From assembly GCA_031386065.1 (NCBI GenBank), contig JANNBZ010000151.1, positions 1 to 22,039 of the forward strand: a stretch of 22,039 bases of DNA. The letters are read 5' to 3'. The position numbers and the translations under genes were made by a program. The notes under the pieces are model-generated. The model worked only from the letters and a program-made list of their open reading frames with translations. It was not told where the DNA came from and did no database searches. Each line of letters opens with the position of its first letter. The stretch's first letter is position 1. Of the stretch, positions 7,290 to 17,532 are shown one piece after another. The stretch comes from JANYJJ01 sp031386065. Lineage in GTDB: Bacteria; Pseudomonadota; Gammaproteobacteria; Burkholderiales; Burkholderiaceae_C.

Positions 7290-8519
7290 TCAAACCAGCC
7301 GGATGCGGCCGGTGAGCAGCGCCTGCGCCATGCCTTGCTTGAGCAGGCGGGTCTTGGCGACGCGGGCTTCGAGAGCGGTGAGTTCGGCGTCCATGTCGGA
7401 GAGGGTGGCGGCGATGGCGGTTTGCTCTCGCTCGTTTGGGGGCAACGAGACCACAAATTCTTGGAAAGTAGGCAGTCGAAGAGAGTCCACCGTTGCCTTA
7501 ACGGAGTTCTGCATGGCATGGGCCCCGAACTTCACAGACATGTAGAGGTAAACGTACTTTGCACATATCCCAGATTGGAATTCGGTGATCGCATAAACGC
7601 GCTGATGCACATCGAATCGGCCGTTGACGTAGTGGAAGATGCTTCCGATCCCACCTTCTCCGGGAATGAGAATGGCCTCGCAGTCGTGCGAGTAGCTGTC
7701 GATGCGTTCAACAGTGGCCGAGCGCACAAAGAACGGATAGTGCCCGTTGGCGTTTTTGTCTTGGTTGTTTCGATCACCCGTCTTGATATGAGCGATGTCG
7801 GCAAGACGCTTAGTTAACCACTCGCCCGCAAACCCCGGCAACCGCCGTTGGCCGGTGAGCAGCTCCTGCATCGCGCCTTGCTTGATCTGGCGCTTCTTGA
7901 CGAGCAGTTGCTCCAGCGATTCGACCAAGGCGTCGGTGTCGCTCAGGGCCTCTGCAACGGCATCTTGTTCGCGCACAGTCGGCGGCAAGGCGACCTGAAC
8001 AGTCCGAACCGTTGGCAAGTTCATACCCGCCTTGGCACCCGCGTCAGTGAGTGACCGGAATCGCCTTTGGGGTTGCTCGGACGCCAAAAAGTAGCTGACG
8101 AACTTCGGGTTCACTCGAACCCGATCAAATCGCACCAACGCAATGTGCTGGTTGATGTACGCGGGAGTAGGAACGTGCGGGCTCACATAGCCGACGATCC
8201 CGATATCCGCAGTCACCGAAATCAACACATCGCCGACCGCCAGTTGAGTGCGGGCTCCTTCGCTGTCGCTGGCGGGCAAGTTCACTGATCGCAGGTCCGT
8301 AAGGTCCAAATCAATGCGCGAGCGCGACAAGTTCGTGATGCGGATGAACGGAGAGCCCGTCTCGGAATAGAAGCGCGCCCATCCTCGCGACCCACTCGTC
8401 ACGAATGGCTGTAGCTCACCTATCTGCTTGACGTTCCAGTCCGATGGCAATCTCCCGAGGTCCGTGTGCTGCCACGTGGACCTCACCAAATAGACGCTAC
8501 TCGGCTCCCTCACTTCCAC
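7290..8519 (-). CDS. hsdS: Type I restriction enzyme specificity subunit
   Basis: Product of 409 aa with the standard layout of two target recognition domains, about residues 25-177 and 232-358, each followed by a conserved helical segment. The two conserved repeats are recognisably homologous: LPPTVREQDAVAEALSDTDA at about 178-197 with KQGAMQELLTGQRRLPGF, and LPPNEREQTAIAATLSDMDA at 359-378 with KQGMAQALLTGRIRL. It sets the bipartite DNA target for both methylation and cleavage; the site cannot be predicted by eye. It starts with GTG at 8519 inside the end of hsdM (10-base overlap), with a second GTG two codons on as alternative. The recognition-domain DNA is visibly less GC-rich than the conserved repeats, as expected for a gene whose target domains are exchanged horizontally. 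Both halves look intact. Confidence 0.95.
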   Translation of the reverse strand: MEVREPSSVYLVRSTWQHTDLGRLPSDWNVKQIGELQPFVTSGSRGWARFYSETGSPFIRITNLSRSRIDLDLTDLRSVNLPASDSEGARTQLAVGDVLISVTADIGIVGYVSPHVPTPAYINQHIALVRFDRVRVNPKFVSYFLASEQPQRRFRSLTDAGAKAGMNLPTVRTVQVALPPTVREQDAVAEALSDTDALVESLEQLLVKKRQIKQGAMQELLTGQRRLPGFAGEWLTKRLADIAHIKTGDRNNQDKNANGHYPFFVRSATVERIDSYSHDCEAILIPGEGGIGSIFHYVNGRFDVHQRVYAITEFQSGICAKYVYLYMSVKFGAHAMQNSVKATVDSLRLPTFQEFVVSLPPNEREQTAIAATLSDMDAELTALEARVAKTRLLKQGMAQALLTGRIRLV

Positions 8520-10921
8520 GCGAACCCCATCGTCGCCAGATGCCGCTGCACCTTCGCATCCAACGCGTCGGCCCGCTCGACCAATCGCGGCAACGGCGTC
8601 CCATACCGCTCAGCCAGTTCCTTCACCCGCTGCGTCAGCGCCCGGCTCACGCGGTCCATCTCGCCATGCACCGCGACATCGAGCGCGGCCAGCCATTTGT
8701 CATCAACGACCAGGCCTTGCACCTCGGCCTCAGTGAGCTTCGGATAGTGCGCATACGCCGCGTCATCCAGCGCAACTTCCGCCTCGCCGAGCTTCTTCTT
8801 CAGCTTCGCGGCCTGGGCCACCAGCCGCTGCCACTCGGTCAGCACGCGGCCCTCGTCGTCGATGGCACCGCCGAGTTCGCGCAGGCGTTCCTTCACGCTG
8901 GCGGCGTTGATCTTGTCGAAGCCTGAGAACACATCGTCTTCGCCGGCGTGCTCTTCTTCCAGTTCGGTGATTTGCGCGAGCACCGCATCCAGCTCGCCGC
9001 CGAGCCGGTCGATCGCCGCCTGCTCGGCCGCGAAGTAGCGCGCCACGATGTGGGGCTTGGGCAGCAGGTCGCAGGCCCAGCCCTTGTCGACCTGCTTGTC
9101 GGGCTGACCCTTCTTCTTCTTCGTTTCGAACACGCGCCGGGTTCGCGCCACCCAGCCATCGGCGGCGACCGCATACGCGTCGTCCTGCAGGGTCGCGGCC
9201 CAGTAGTCCATCAGGTGCTGGTAGACGCTGTAGCCATCGATCAGCGGCAGGCCCTGGTAGTGCGCGAGCAGGCCCTCGGCCACCTGCTCGATCAGGGCCT
9301 TCGGGTGGAAGCCGGCTTGCAGCGCCACCAGCTGCTGCCGCGCCGGCGCGCGCCACTGCGCGAAGTGCGCGTTCATGCGCGCGATGAAGGCCACGAACTC
9401 GGGGTGCGTGTGAACCGTGGTCTTGATGGCGCTCGCCTCCACTGCCAGCGACACATAGCCGGGGCGCAACGGCTCGAACAGCACGGCTCGCAGGCGCGGG
9501 CACACGTCCCAGTAGTTGCCGAGCGCCTCGATGTCGGCGGCGGGAATACCGCCGTTCAGGTGCGCCTCGATGTCTTGCGCGTCTTCGGTGCGCGCGCTGT
9601 CGATGTAGCGCGGCAGGTTCAGGTTGAAGTCGTTCTTCTCGATCTCGTCGAACGAGACCATGCGTGCATAGCTCGGGTCGCTCGTGCCTTCGCGGGTGAA
9701 CACATCGACGATGCGGTGAATGTCTTGCTCGCGCAGGCGATTCTTCGGCCCCTCCTTCATGAAGCCGCGGGCGGCGTCGAGCATGAAGATGCCGCGCCGC
9801 GCTTGCGCCTCCTTCTTGTCGATCACGACGATGCAGGCCGGGATGCCGGTGCCGAAGAACAGATTGGCCGGCAGCCCGATCAGGCCCTTGATGAGGCCGC
9901 GGCGCACCAGGTTGCGCCGGATCTCGAACTCGGCGTTGCCGCGAAACAGCACGCCATGCGGCAGCACGCACGCGCCGCTGCCGGTGCTCTTGAGCGAGCG
10001 AACGATGTGCAGCAGGTAGGCATAGTCGCCCTGCTTGACGGGCGGCACGCCGTAGGGGGTGAAGCGCTGGAAGGGCTCGTTCAGCGGGTCGGTGATGCCG
10101 GTGCTCCAGCGCTTGTCTGAGAACGGCGGATTCGCGACCACGTAGTCGAAGGTCTTGAGCGTGTCGCCTTCGAGAAACTTCGGGTCGGTCAGCGTGTTGC
10201 CCTGCTCGATCTTCGCGCCGGGCTTGTTGTGCAGCACCATGTTCATCTGCGCCAGGCCGCTGGTGGCTTCGTCCTTCTCCTGGCCGTAGAGCGTGACGTG
10301 CGCGCTGGCGGCATCACCGACCTTGAGCAGCAGCGAGCCCGAACCACACGTCGGGTCGTACACGGTGGTGCGGTTGGTCGTGGGCGCGCTGCCGATGCCG
10401 ATCACGCGCGCGATAACGCGGCTCACCTCGGCCGGGGTGTAGAACTGGCCCTTGCTCTTGCCGCTCTCGGTGGCGAAGTGGCGCATCAGGTATTCGTAGG
10501 CGTCGCCGAGGATGTCGTCGCCGTCGGCCCGGTTCTGGCTGAAGTCGAGCCGCGGGTCTTGAAAGATCGCGATCAGGTTGCCCAGGCGCTCGACCTTCTC
10601 CTTGCCGGTGCCGAGCAGGCCGGGGTCGTCGAAATCGGCCTTGATACGGATGCGATTGGCTTTCTCCAGCGGCGCGATGATGGTCTTGTTGATCTGGTCG
10701 CCGATGTCGGGCCGGCCCTTGAGCGCCACCATGTCGGCGAAGCTGGCGCCTGCGGGAATGGTGATGGGCGCGAACGGCGAGCCGGCGTACTTGTCGCTGA
10801 TGTACTTGATGAACAGCAGCGCCAGCACGTAGTCCTTGTACTGGCTGGCGTCCATGCCGCCGCGCAACTCATCGCACGAGGCCCAGAGGGACGAGTAGAG
10901 CTCGGATTTTTTGATGGCCAT
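8510..10921 (-). CDS. hsdM: Type I restriction-modification system adenine methyltransferase subunit
   Basis: Product of 803 aa from the ATG at 10921 (MAIKKSELYSSLW). The HsdM N-terminal helical domain covers about 1-150. Then come GQFYTPAEVSRVI (158-170), SAM-binding motif I DPTCGSGSLL (189-198) and catalytic motif IV NPPF (264-267), typical of N6-adenine methylation. The catalytic core ends near residue 480. A long C-terminal region follows, with acidic, heptad-like stretches (ITELEEEHAGED near 690) and a KLKKKLGEAE segment. This makes it much longer than the roughly 530-aa classical HsdM, though long forms of about 800 aa are known. I rejected the longer frame to 11020 because its first 33 residues look non-coding. 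There is no clear Shine-Dalgarno sequence before the ATG. The 136 bases to the transporter gene must hold the promoter; TACGAT at 10976-10971 is a weak -10 candidate. Confidence 0.96.
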   Translation of the reverse strand: MAIKKSELYSSLWASCDELRGGMDASQYKDYVLALLFIKYISDKYAGSPFAPITIPAGASFADMVALKGRPDIGDQINKTIIAPLEKANRIRIKADFDDPGLLGTGKEKVERLGNLIAIFQDPRLDFSQNRADGDDILGDAYEYLMRHFATESGKSKGQFYTPAEVSRVIARVIGIGSAPTTNRTTVYDPTCGSGSLLLKVGDAASAHVTLYGQEKDEATSGLAQMNMVLHNKPGAKIEQGNTLTDPKFLEGDTLKTFDYVVANPPFSDKRWSTGITDPLNEPFQRFTPYGVPPVKQGDYAYLLHIVRSLKSTGSGACVLPHGVLFRGNAEFEIRRNLVRRGLIKGLIGLPANLFFGTGIPACIVVIDKKEAQARRGIFMLDAARGFMKEGPKNRLREQDIHRIVDVFTREGTSDPSYARMVSFDEIEKNDFNLNLPRYIDSARTEDAQDIEAHLNGGIPAADIEALGNYWDVCPRLRAVLFEPLRPGYVSLAVEASAIKTTVHTHPEFVAFIARMNAHFAQWRAPARQQLVALQAGFHPKALIEQVAEGLLAHYQGLPLIDGYSVYQHLMDYWAATLQDDAYAVAADGWVARTRRVFETKKKKGQPDKQVDKGWACDLLPKPHIVARYFAAEQAAIDRLGGELDAVLAQITELEEEHAGEDDVFSGFDKINAASVKERLRELGGAIDDEGRVLTEWQRLVAQAAKLKKKLGEAEVALDDAAYAHYPKLTEAEVQGLVVDDKWLAALDVAVHGEMDRVSRALTQRVKELAERYGTPLPRLVERADALDAKVQRHLATMGFAWK

Positions 10922-11057
10922 GGGGGAGAGGTGTCTGTCGGATCGCGGTGCCGCCTGGGTGTGGGCTCGGATCGTAGGGCAGTAGCGGCGCGGCGCCAGC
11001 GCCCGCCCGCCGGCCCCCAAGAAGTTTTCGCGAAGGTCTACGCTGCCGCGCGAGTCC

Positions 11058-12769
<1,712 letters not shown>

Positions 12770-12773
<4 letters not shown>

Positions 12774-13843
12774 TCCAAGCCCCTCAACTTCGGATCCAGC
12801 GCATCGCGCAGCGCGTCGGTGAACAGCGAGAACGCGGTCACGAACACCGCCATGAACAGCGTCGCTGCGGCCAGTTGCCACCAGTGGCCGAGGATCAGTT
12901 CGCTCTGTGCTTCCGACAGCATGGTGCCCCAGCTGACCTGGTCCACCGCCACGCCCAGGCCGAGGTAGCTCAGGATCACTTCGGCCTTGATGAAGCCCAC
13001 CACGTGGATCGACAACTGCACCAGCGCCACGTGGCTCACGTTCGGCAGGATGTGCTTGAACATGCGCGAGAAGGTGCTGGCACCGATGGCCTCGGCAGCG
13101 CGCACGTATTCGCGCACCGCGTGCTTGATGAACTCGGCCCGCACCAGCCGGTAGATGCCGGTCCAGCCGGTCAGCCCGAGGATGATCACGATGCTCCAGA
13201 TGCCTTTCGGGATGATGGCGTCGGCGCGGTTCAGCACCGCCGCAAAGGTGAAGATCAGCAGGATGCCGGGGATCGAGGTGAACACGTTGTAGACCCACTC
13301 CAGCAAGTCGCCCAGCTTGCCGCCGAAGAAGCCGCCGATGGCGCCCAGCACGGTGCCGATCAGGGTCGCCACCAGGGCCGCCAGCAGGCCCACCAGGATG
13401 GAAATCTGCGCGCCCTTCACCGCCTTGGTCAGCACGTCGCGGCCGAGTCGGTCGGCACCGAAAGGCAGGGTCTCGCTGCGCACGGTGTCGGTCGTCTTGT
13501 ACTTGGCGACACCGGCGTCCCATTCCTTGTAGCGCGGCGCCAGCGGGTCGACCGCCGAGATGTCGACGTTCGGCCCGCTGGGCACCGCGATGGCCGTGCT
13601 CGCGAGCTTGGGTGCGGGCCCCATGAAGGTCGGCGGCGCGTCGGGCAGGCCCACTTCGCGCTGCCAGTTCTTCGCCACCAGGCCGAGGCTGGCGGCGCTC
13701 ACCAACAGCAGGAAGGCGGCCACGATGACCAGCGACACCAAACCCACTTTGTCGGTCTTGAAGCGCGTCCACGCCGCGCCCCACACACCACTCGAAGTCG
13801 CCGGCCGGGATGTCGACACCGAGCCGTTCAGGACGGCGCTCAT
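12770..13843 (-). CDS. Peptide-type ABC transporter permease (DppC/YejE-like)
   Basis: Product of 357 aa. The first membrane span lies at about 35-57 (LVSLVIVAAFLLLVSAASLGL). A long periplasmic segment follows, then four or five more spans from ISILVGLLAALVATLIG onward. The cytoplasmic coupling motif is visible as EYVRAAEAIGASTFSRMFKHILPN, matching the EAA loop that docks on the ATPase. The motif FGADRLGRDVLTKAVKGAQ just before span 2 is typical of DppC/OppC proteins. The start overlaps the end of the upstream permease gene by four bases (ATGA), and its end overlaps the ATPase start in the same way. The substrate is likely a peptide or similar compound, judging by family only. Confidence 0.94.
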
Positions 13844-14778
13844 TTCAGCACCACCCGCGGGTCGGCCAACTTGTACAGCACGTCGGTCAGCAGGTTCACC
13901 GTCATCGTGATGACCGCGATGTAGATCGTCACCGCCTGGATCACCGGGTAGTCGCTGCGGTTCACCGCCAGCAGCACCTCGCGCCCGAGGCCCGGAATCG
14001 AGAAGAAGACCTCGATCAGGAACGAGCCGACGAAGATGTCCGGCACCGCCACCGCCACATTGGTCAGGATCGGGATCATCGCGTTGCGCAGCACGTGCTT
14101 CAGCAAAATCGTGCGCTCGGTCAGGCCCTTCGCGCGCGCGGTGCGAACGTAGTCCTGGCCGATCTCGTCGAGGAAGAAGGTTCGGTACAGCCGCATTTGC
14201 GGCGCCAGCCCCACCATCACCGCCAACAGCACCGGCAGCGGCGCGTAGACGGCCAGATTGGTCAGGAAGCTGTCGCTCCAGCCCTGCACCGGGAACCAGC
14301 CCAGCCGGAAGGCGAACACGTACTGGCCGACGATCACGTAGACCAGGAACGAGATCGACAACGCCGCCGTGCTGACCACCATGATCGCGCGGTCGGTCAG
14401 CGAGCCGCGCACATAGGCCACCGCCAGCGCGAACGGAATCGCCAGCAGCACGTCGAGCAGCAGGATCGGCACCATCACCGTCAGCGTGGCCGGCAGCCGC
14501 GTGGCGAACAGGTTGGCCACCGATTCATTGGTGGCCCAACTGCGGCCCCAGTCGAAGGTGACGATCTGCTTGAAGAAGATGTACAGCTGCTCCCAGGTGC
14601 TCTTGTTCAGCCCGAGCTGCTCGCGGATGGCGTCGATCTGCTGCGCGTTGGCGCTCAGCCCGCCCAGAATTTCGGCCGGGTCGCCGCCGAAATACTTGAA
14701 CAGAAAGAACACCAGCAGCACCACCCCGATCAGGGTCGGGATCATTTGCCACAGGCGGCGAATCAGGTAGGCGGTCAT
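13840..14778 (-). CDS. Peptide-type ABC transporter permease (DppB/YejB-like)
   Basis: Product of 312 aa from the ATG at 14778 (MTAYLIRRLWQMIPTLIGVV). This start puts the positively charged end and first membrane span where DppB/OppB proteins have them; the upstream extension of the frame is antisense to vapB and was rejected. The segment after span 1 has FGGDPAEILGG and an REQLGLN motif typical of the family. The EAA loop is DYVRTARAKGLTERTILLKH, followed by LRNAMIPILT. It is the first gene of the minus-strand transporter operon. The 5' flank (14779-14956) is shared with the divergent vapB gene; AGG at 14790-14788 is a modest ribosome-binding site. Confidence 0.94.
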   Translation of the reverse strand: MTAYLIRRLWQMIPTLIGVVLLVFFLFKYFGGDPAEILGGLSANAQQIDAIREQLGLNKSTWEQLYIFFKQIVTFDWGRSWATNESVANLFATRLPATLTVMVPILLLDVLLAIPFALAVAYVRGSLTDRAIMVVSTAALSISFLVYVIVGQYVFAFRLGWFPVQGWSDSFLTNLAVYAPLPVLLAVMVGLAPQMRLYRTFFLDEIGQDYVRTARAKGLTERTILLKHVLRNAMIPILTNVAVAVPDIFVGSFLIEVFFSIPGLGREVLLAVNRSDYPVIQAVTIYIAVITMTVNLLTDVLYKLADPRVVLK

Positions 14779-14918
14779 CGGGTGAGCCTGCGAGGTGTTG
14801 CGGCGGGGGTCGGGTTGGCGGGAGTCTAGTTGGAAGCCCCTTGCGCGGGCGGCGGGGTTTGTGCGCCGCCCACAGAGAAGTGATTGACCGCGCTGATCGT
14901 CCAGTGAGTCGATGCGCG

Positions 14919-14949
14919 TGATATACACTTGATAGATATCATTCGGAGG
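14919..14949 (+). promoter_or_regulatory. vapBC operator palindrome and ribosome-binding site
   Basis: TGATAT (14919-14924) and ATATCA (14936-14941) form a perfect inverted repeat with an 11-base spacer, in an AT-rich patch just before vapB. VapBC complexes usually repress their own promoter through such a palindrome. TATACA at 14922-14927 could serve as a -10 box, but no good -35 is seen. GGAGG at 14945-14949 lies 7 bases before the GTG start and fixes the vapB start. The same patch lies about 140 bases upstream of the divergent permease gene. Confidence 0.6.
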
Positions 14950-14956
14950 TGTCGCC

Positions 14957-15235
14957 GTGCAAACCGATTCGCCCGCCAAAGCCAAACTTTTTCTTCACGG
15001 GCGCAGCCAGGCCGTGAGGTTGCCCAAAGCCTTTCGTTTTGAAGGCACCGAGGTCTACGTGCGATTCCAGGGCGATGAGGTGGTGCTCAGCACGCGACCC
15101 AAGGCACCGATGCAGGGCCTGGTCGACGCCCTTTCCGACTTCGAGGAGGGCTTTCGCATGCAGCGCGAACAACCAACCCGTTCCGACGAGCGCGCGCCGC
15201 TGGCACCACGCACGGCCCAGCGCAGGGCGGGCTGA
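14957..15235 (+). CDS. vapB: VapB-type antitoxin with AbrB/SpoVT-like DNA-binding domain
   Basis: Product of 92 aa starting with GTG at 14957 behind a strong GGAGG. The N-terminal half is a swapped-hairpin AbrB domain: KAKLFLHGRSQAVRLPKAFRF, where GRSQAVRLPK is the VapB hallmark, followed by GTEVYVRFQGDEVVLS. The C-terminal half, rich in charged residues (FEEGFRMQREQ), should wrap and block the VapC active site. It lies 15 bases upstream of vapC in the same operon. The last 20 or so residues are low-complexity and Arg/Ala-rich. It likely represses its own operon together with VapC through the palindrome at 14919-14941. Confidence 0.92.
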   Translation: MQTDSPAKAKLFLHGRSQAVRLPKAFRFEGTEVYVRFQGDEVVLSTRPKAPMQGLVDALSDFEEGFRMQREQPTRSDERAPLAPRTAQRRAG

Positions 15236-15250
15236 CGTCGGGCCGAATCG

Positions 15251-15655
15251 ATGCGCTACCTGCTCGACACCAACATCTGCATCTATGTCATCAACGAGCG
15301 CCCGCCGGCTGTGCTGGCGCGGTTTCTGCAACATGAGTCCGACGGCATCGGCATCTCCGTCATCACCGCCAGCGAGTTGTATTGGGGTGTCCGCAAGAGC
15401 GGTTCGCGCCGCAACGCCGACGCATTGGAACGGTTCCTGGCGCCGCTGACGGTGGCCGACTACGACCTTGCGGCCGCTCGCGCCTATGGCGATGTGCGTG
15501 CTGGGCTGGAGCGAAAAGGCACGCCCATCGGCCCGCTGGACCTGCAGATCGCCGCTCACGCGTTGGCGCTGCAAGTCACCTTGGTCACCAACAACCTGCG
15601 CGAGTTCAAGCGCGTTCCGGGGTTGACGGTGGAAAACTGGGTGGCATCGCCCTAA
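15251..15655 (+). CDS. vapC: VapC-type PIN-domain ribonuclease toxin
   Basis: Product of 134 aa. It begins MRYLLDTNICIYVI with the first catalytic Asp6. Glu42 lies in ITASELYWGV, Asp97 in IGPLDLQIAAHA, and VTNNLREF at 112-119 closes the PIN site. The acidic residues needed for Mg-dependent RNA cleavage are present, so the toxin looks active. Many VapC proteins cut initiator tRNA or the sarcin-ricin loop of 23S rRNA; the target here is not readable. The frame continues with only a 38-base gap to the first binding-protein gene, so read-through from vapBC into the transporter receptors is possible. Confidence 0.95.
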   Translation: MRYLLDTNICIYVINERPPAVLARFLQHESDGIGISVITASELYWGVRKSGSRRNADALERFLAPLTVADYDLAAARAYGDVRAGLERKGTPIGPLDLQIAAHALALQVTLVTNNLREFKRVPGLTVENWVASP

Positions 15656-15693
15656 CTCCTACACTGCGGCTGTCCCCGTCTGGAGTTGCATCG

Positions 15694-17532
15694 ATGTCCT
15701 GCCGCGCCCTTTTTTGCGCCCTGCTGATGGCGGCGGCCGTGCTCCCGCCGGCGTCGGCCCAAGCCCCCACCCCGCCCGCCGTCGCCGCACCGGCCCAGAA
15801 GGTGCTGCGCTACGCGTTCCCGGTGGCCGAGACCGGTTTCGACCCGGGCCAGATCAGCGACCTGTACTCGCGTGTCGTGACCGCCGGCATCTTCGAGGCG
15901 CCACTGGCGTTCGACTACCTCGCGCGGCCGTTTCGCATGAAGCCGAACACGCTGGACGCGATGCCGGTGATATCGACCGACTTCATGCGCTTCACGTTTC
16001 GCGTCAAGCCCGGCACCTACTTCGCGGACGACCCGGCGTTCAAGGGGGTCAGGCGCGAGCTGACGGCGCAGGACTACGTGTACACGCTGAAGCGCCACTA
16101 CGACCCGCAGCTGAAGAGCCCGAATCTGTACCGACTTGAGAACGCGAAGATCGTCGGCATGAGCGAACTGCGCGCCCGCATCATGGCGGCCAAGCAGCCG
16201 TTTCCCTACGACACCGAGGTCGAGGGCCTGCGCGCGCTCGACCGCTACACCTTTGAGATCAAGCTGGCCGAACCGTCGCCCCGGTTTCACCAGGAGGCGT
16301 TGACCGACAGCGGTGCTTTCGGCGCGGTGGCGCGCGAGGTGGTCGAGTTCTATGGCGACAAGATCATGGAGCACCCGGTGGGCACCGGGCCGTTCAAGCT
16401 GGTCGAATGGCGGCGCAGTTCGCGCATCGTGCTGGCACGCAACCCGGGCTTTCGCGAGATGCTGTACGACGAAGATGCGCCGTCCGACGACCCCCACTCG
16501 CAGGCCATTGCCAAGGCCATGAAAGGCAAGCGCATTCCGATGCTCGACCGGGTCGAGATCGCCATCATCGAAGAGTCGCAACCGCGCTGGCTGAGCTTCC
16601 TGAACCGGCAGAGCGACTTCATGGACCGGCTGCCGAACGAGTTCGCCAACGTCGCAATTCCGAACAACAAGCTGGCACCGAACCTGGCCAAGCTCGGCAT
16701 CGTGATGGACCGCGCGCCACTGGTCGACGCCACGCTGGCCTCGCAATTCAATCAGGACGATCCGGTGGTCGGCGGCTACACACCTGCCAAGGTGGCGCTG
16801 CGGCGCGCCATTTCGCTGGCCTACAACAGCGAGGAAGAAATTCGCCTGGCCCGACGCAACCAGGCGGTGCCGGCGCAGTCGGCCATTGCGCCGTTGACCT
16901 TCGGCTACAACCCGGCCTTCAAGTCCGAGATGAGCGACTACGACCTGCCGCGCGCCAAGGCCCTGCTCGACCTCTACGGCTATGTCGACAAGGACGGCGA
17001 CGGCTGGCGCGACCTGCCCGATGGCTCGCCGCTGGTGCTGCAGTACGCCACCCAGCCCGACCAGGCGAGCCGGCAGCTGGTGGAGCTGTGGCAAAAGGGC
17101 ATGCAGTCGATCAACGTCAGGATCGTATTCAAGACGGCCAAGTGGCCCGAGAACCTGAAGGCCTCGAAGGCCGGCAAGCTGATGATGTGGGGCGTGGCCT
17201 GGGGTGCCACCTCACCCGACGGCGACACCTTTCTGGCGCTGGCCTACGGCCCGAACATCGGCGGGGCCAACCATGCGCGCTTCAACCTGCCGGCTTTCAA
17301 CGCGCTGTACCAGAAGCAGGCGGTGATGCCCGATGGCCCCGAGCGCCAGGCCGTGATGGAAGAAGCCAGCAAGCTGATGGTGGCCTACGTGCCGTACAAG
17401 ATCAGCTCGCACCGCATCGCCACCGACCTGATGCATCCGTGGGTGCAGGGCTATCACCGAAACCCGTTCGTGCGCGAATTCTTCAAGTACCTGGACATCG
17501 ACACCGAGGTGCTTGCAAAGGCGCGGCGATGA
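15694..17532 (+). CDS. ABC transporter substrate-binding protein, family 5 (YejA-like), copy 1
   Basis: Product of 612 aa. I chose the ATG at 15694 because TGGAG at 15681-15685 lies 8 bases upstream and the product then starts with a proper signal peptide: MSCRALFCALLMAAAVLPP with a likely cleavage after ASA, giving a periplasmic protein. The SBP_bac_5 fold is shown by VLRYAFPVAETGFDP, TFRVKPGTYFADDPAF, ELTAQDYVYTLKRH, HPVGTGPFKLVEW and DKDGDGWRDLPDGSPL. Length fits YejA-type receptors of about 600 aa. It is the first of two tandem homologues and is probably a receptor for the divergent permease/ATPase operon. Peptide, heme or another bulky ligand is possible. The stop overlaps the next start (ATGA). 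Confidence 0.94.
   Translation: MSCRALFCALLMAAAVLPPASAQAPTPPAVAAPAQKVLRYAFPVAETGFDPGQISDLYSRVVTAGIFEAPLAFDYLARPFRMKPNTLDAMPVISTDFMRFTFRVKPGTYFADDPAFKGVRRELTAQDYVYTLKRHYDPQLKSPNLYRLENAKIVGMSELRARIMAAKQPFPYDTEVEGLRALDRYTFEIKLAEPSPRFHQEALTDSGAFGAVAREVVEFYGDKIMEHPVGTGPFKLVEWRRSSRIVLARNPGFREMLYDEDAPSDDPHSQAIAKAMKGKRIPMLDRVEIAIIEESQPRWLSFLNRQSDFMDRLPNEFANVAIPNNKLAPNLAKLGIVMDRAPLVDATLASQFNQDDPVVGGYTPAKVALRRAISLAYNSEEEIRLARRNQAVPAQSAIAPLTFGYNPAFKSEMSDYDLPRAKALLDLYGYVDKDGDGWRDLPDGSPLVLQYATQPDQASRQLVELWQKGMQSINVRIVFKTAKWPENLKASKAGKLMMWGVAWGATSPDGDTFLALAYGPNIGGANHARFNLPAFNALYQKQAVMPDGPERQAVMEEASKLMVAYVPYKISSHRIATDLMHPWVQGYHRNPFVREFFKYLDIDTEVLAKARR

Noticed and set aside
15382..15693. N-terminal extension of binding protein 1 through vapC
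   Set aside because: It reads vapC in another frame and would hide the signal peptide; a ribosome-binding site lies before 15694.
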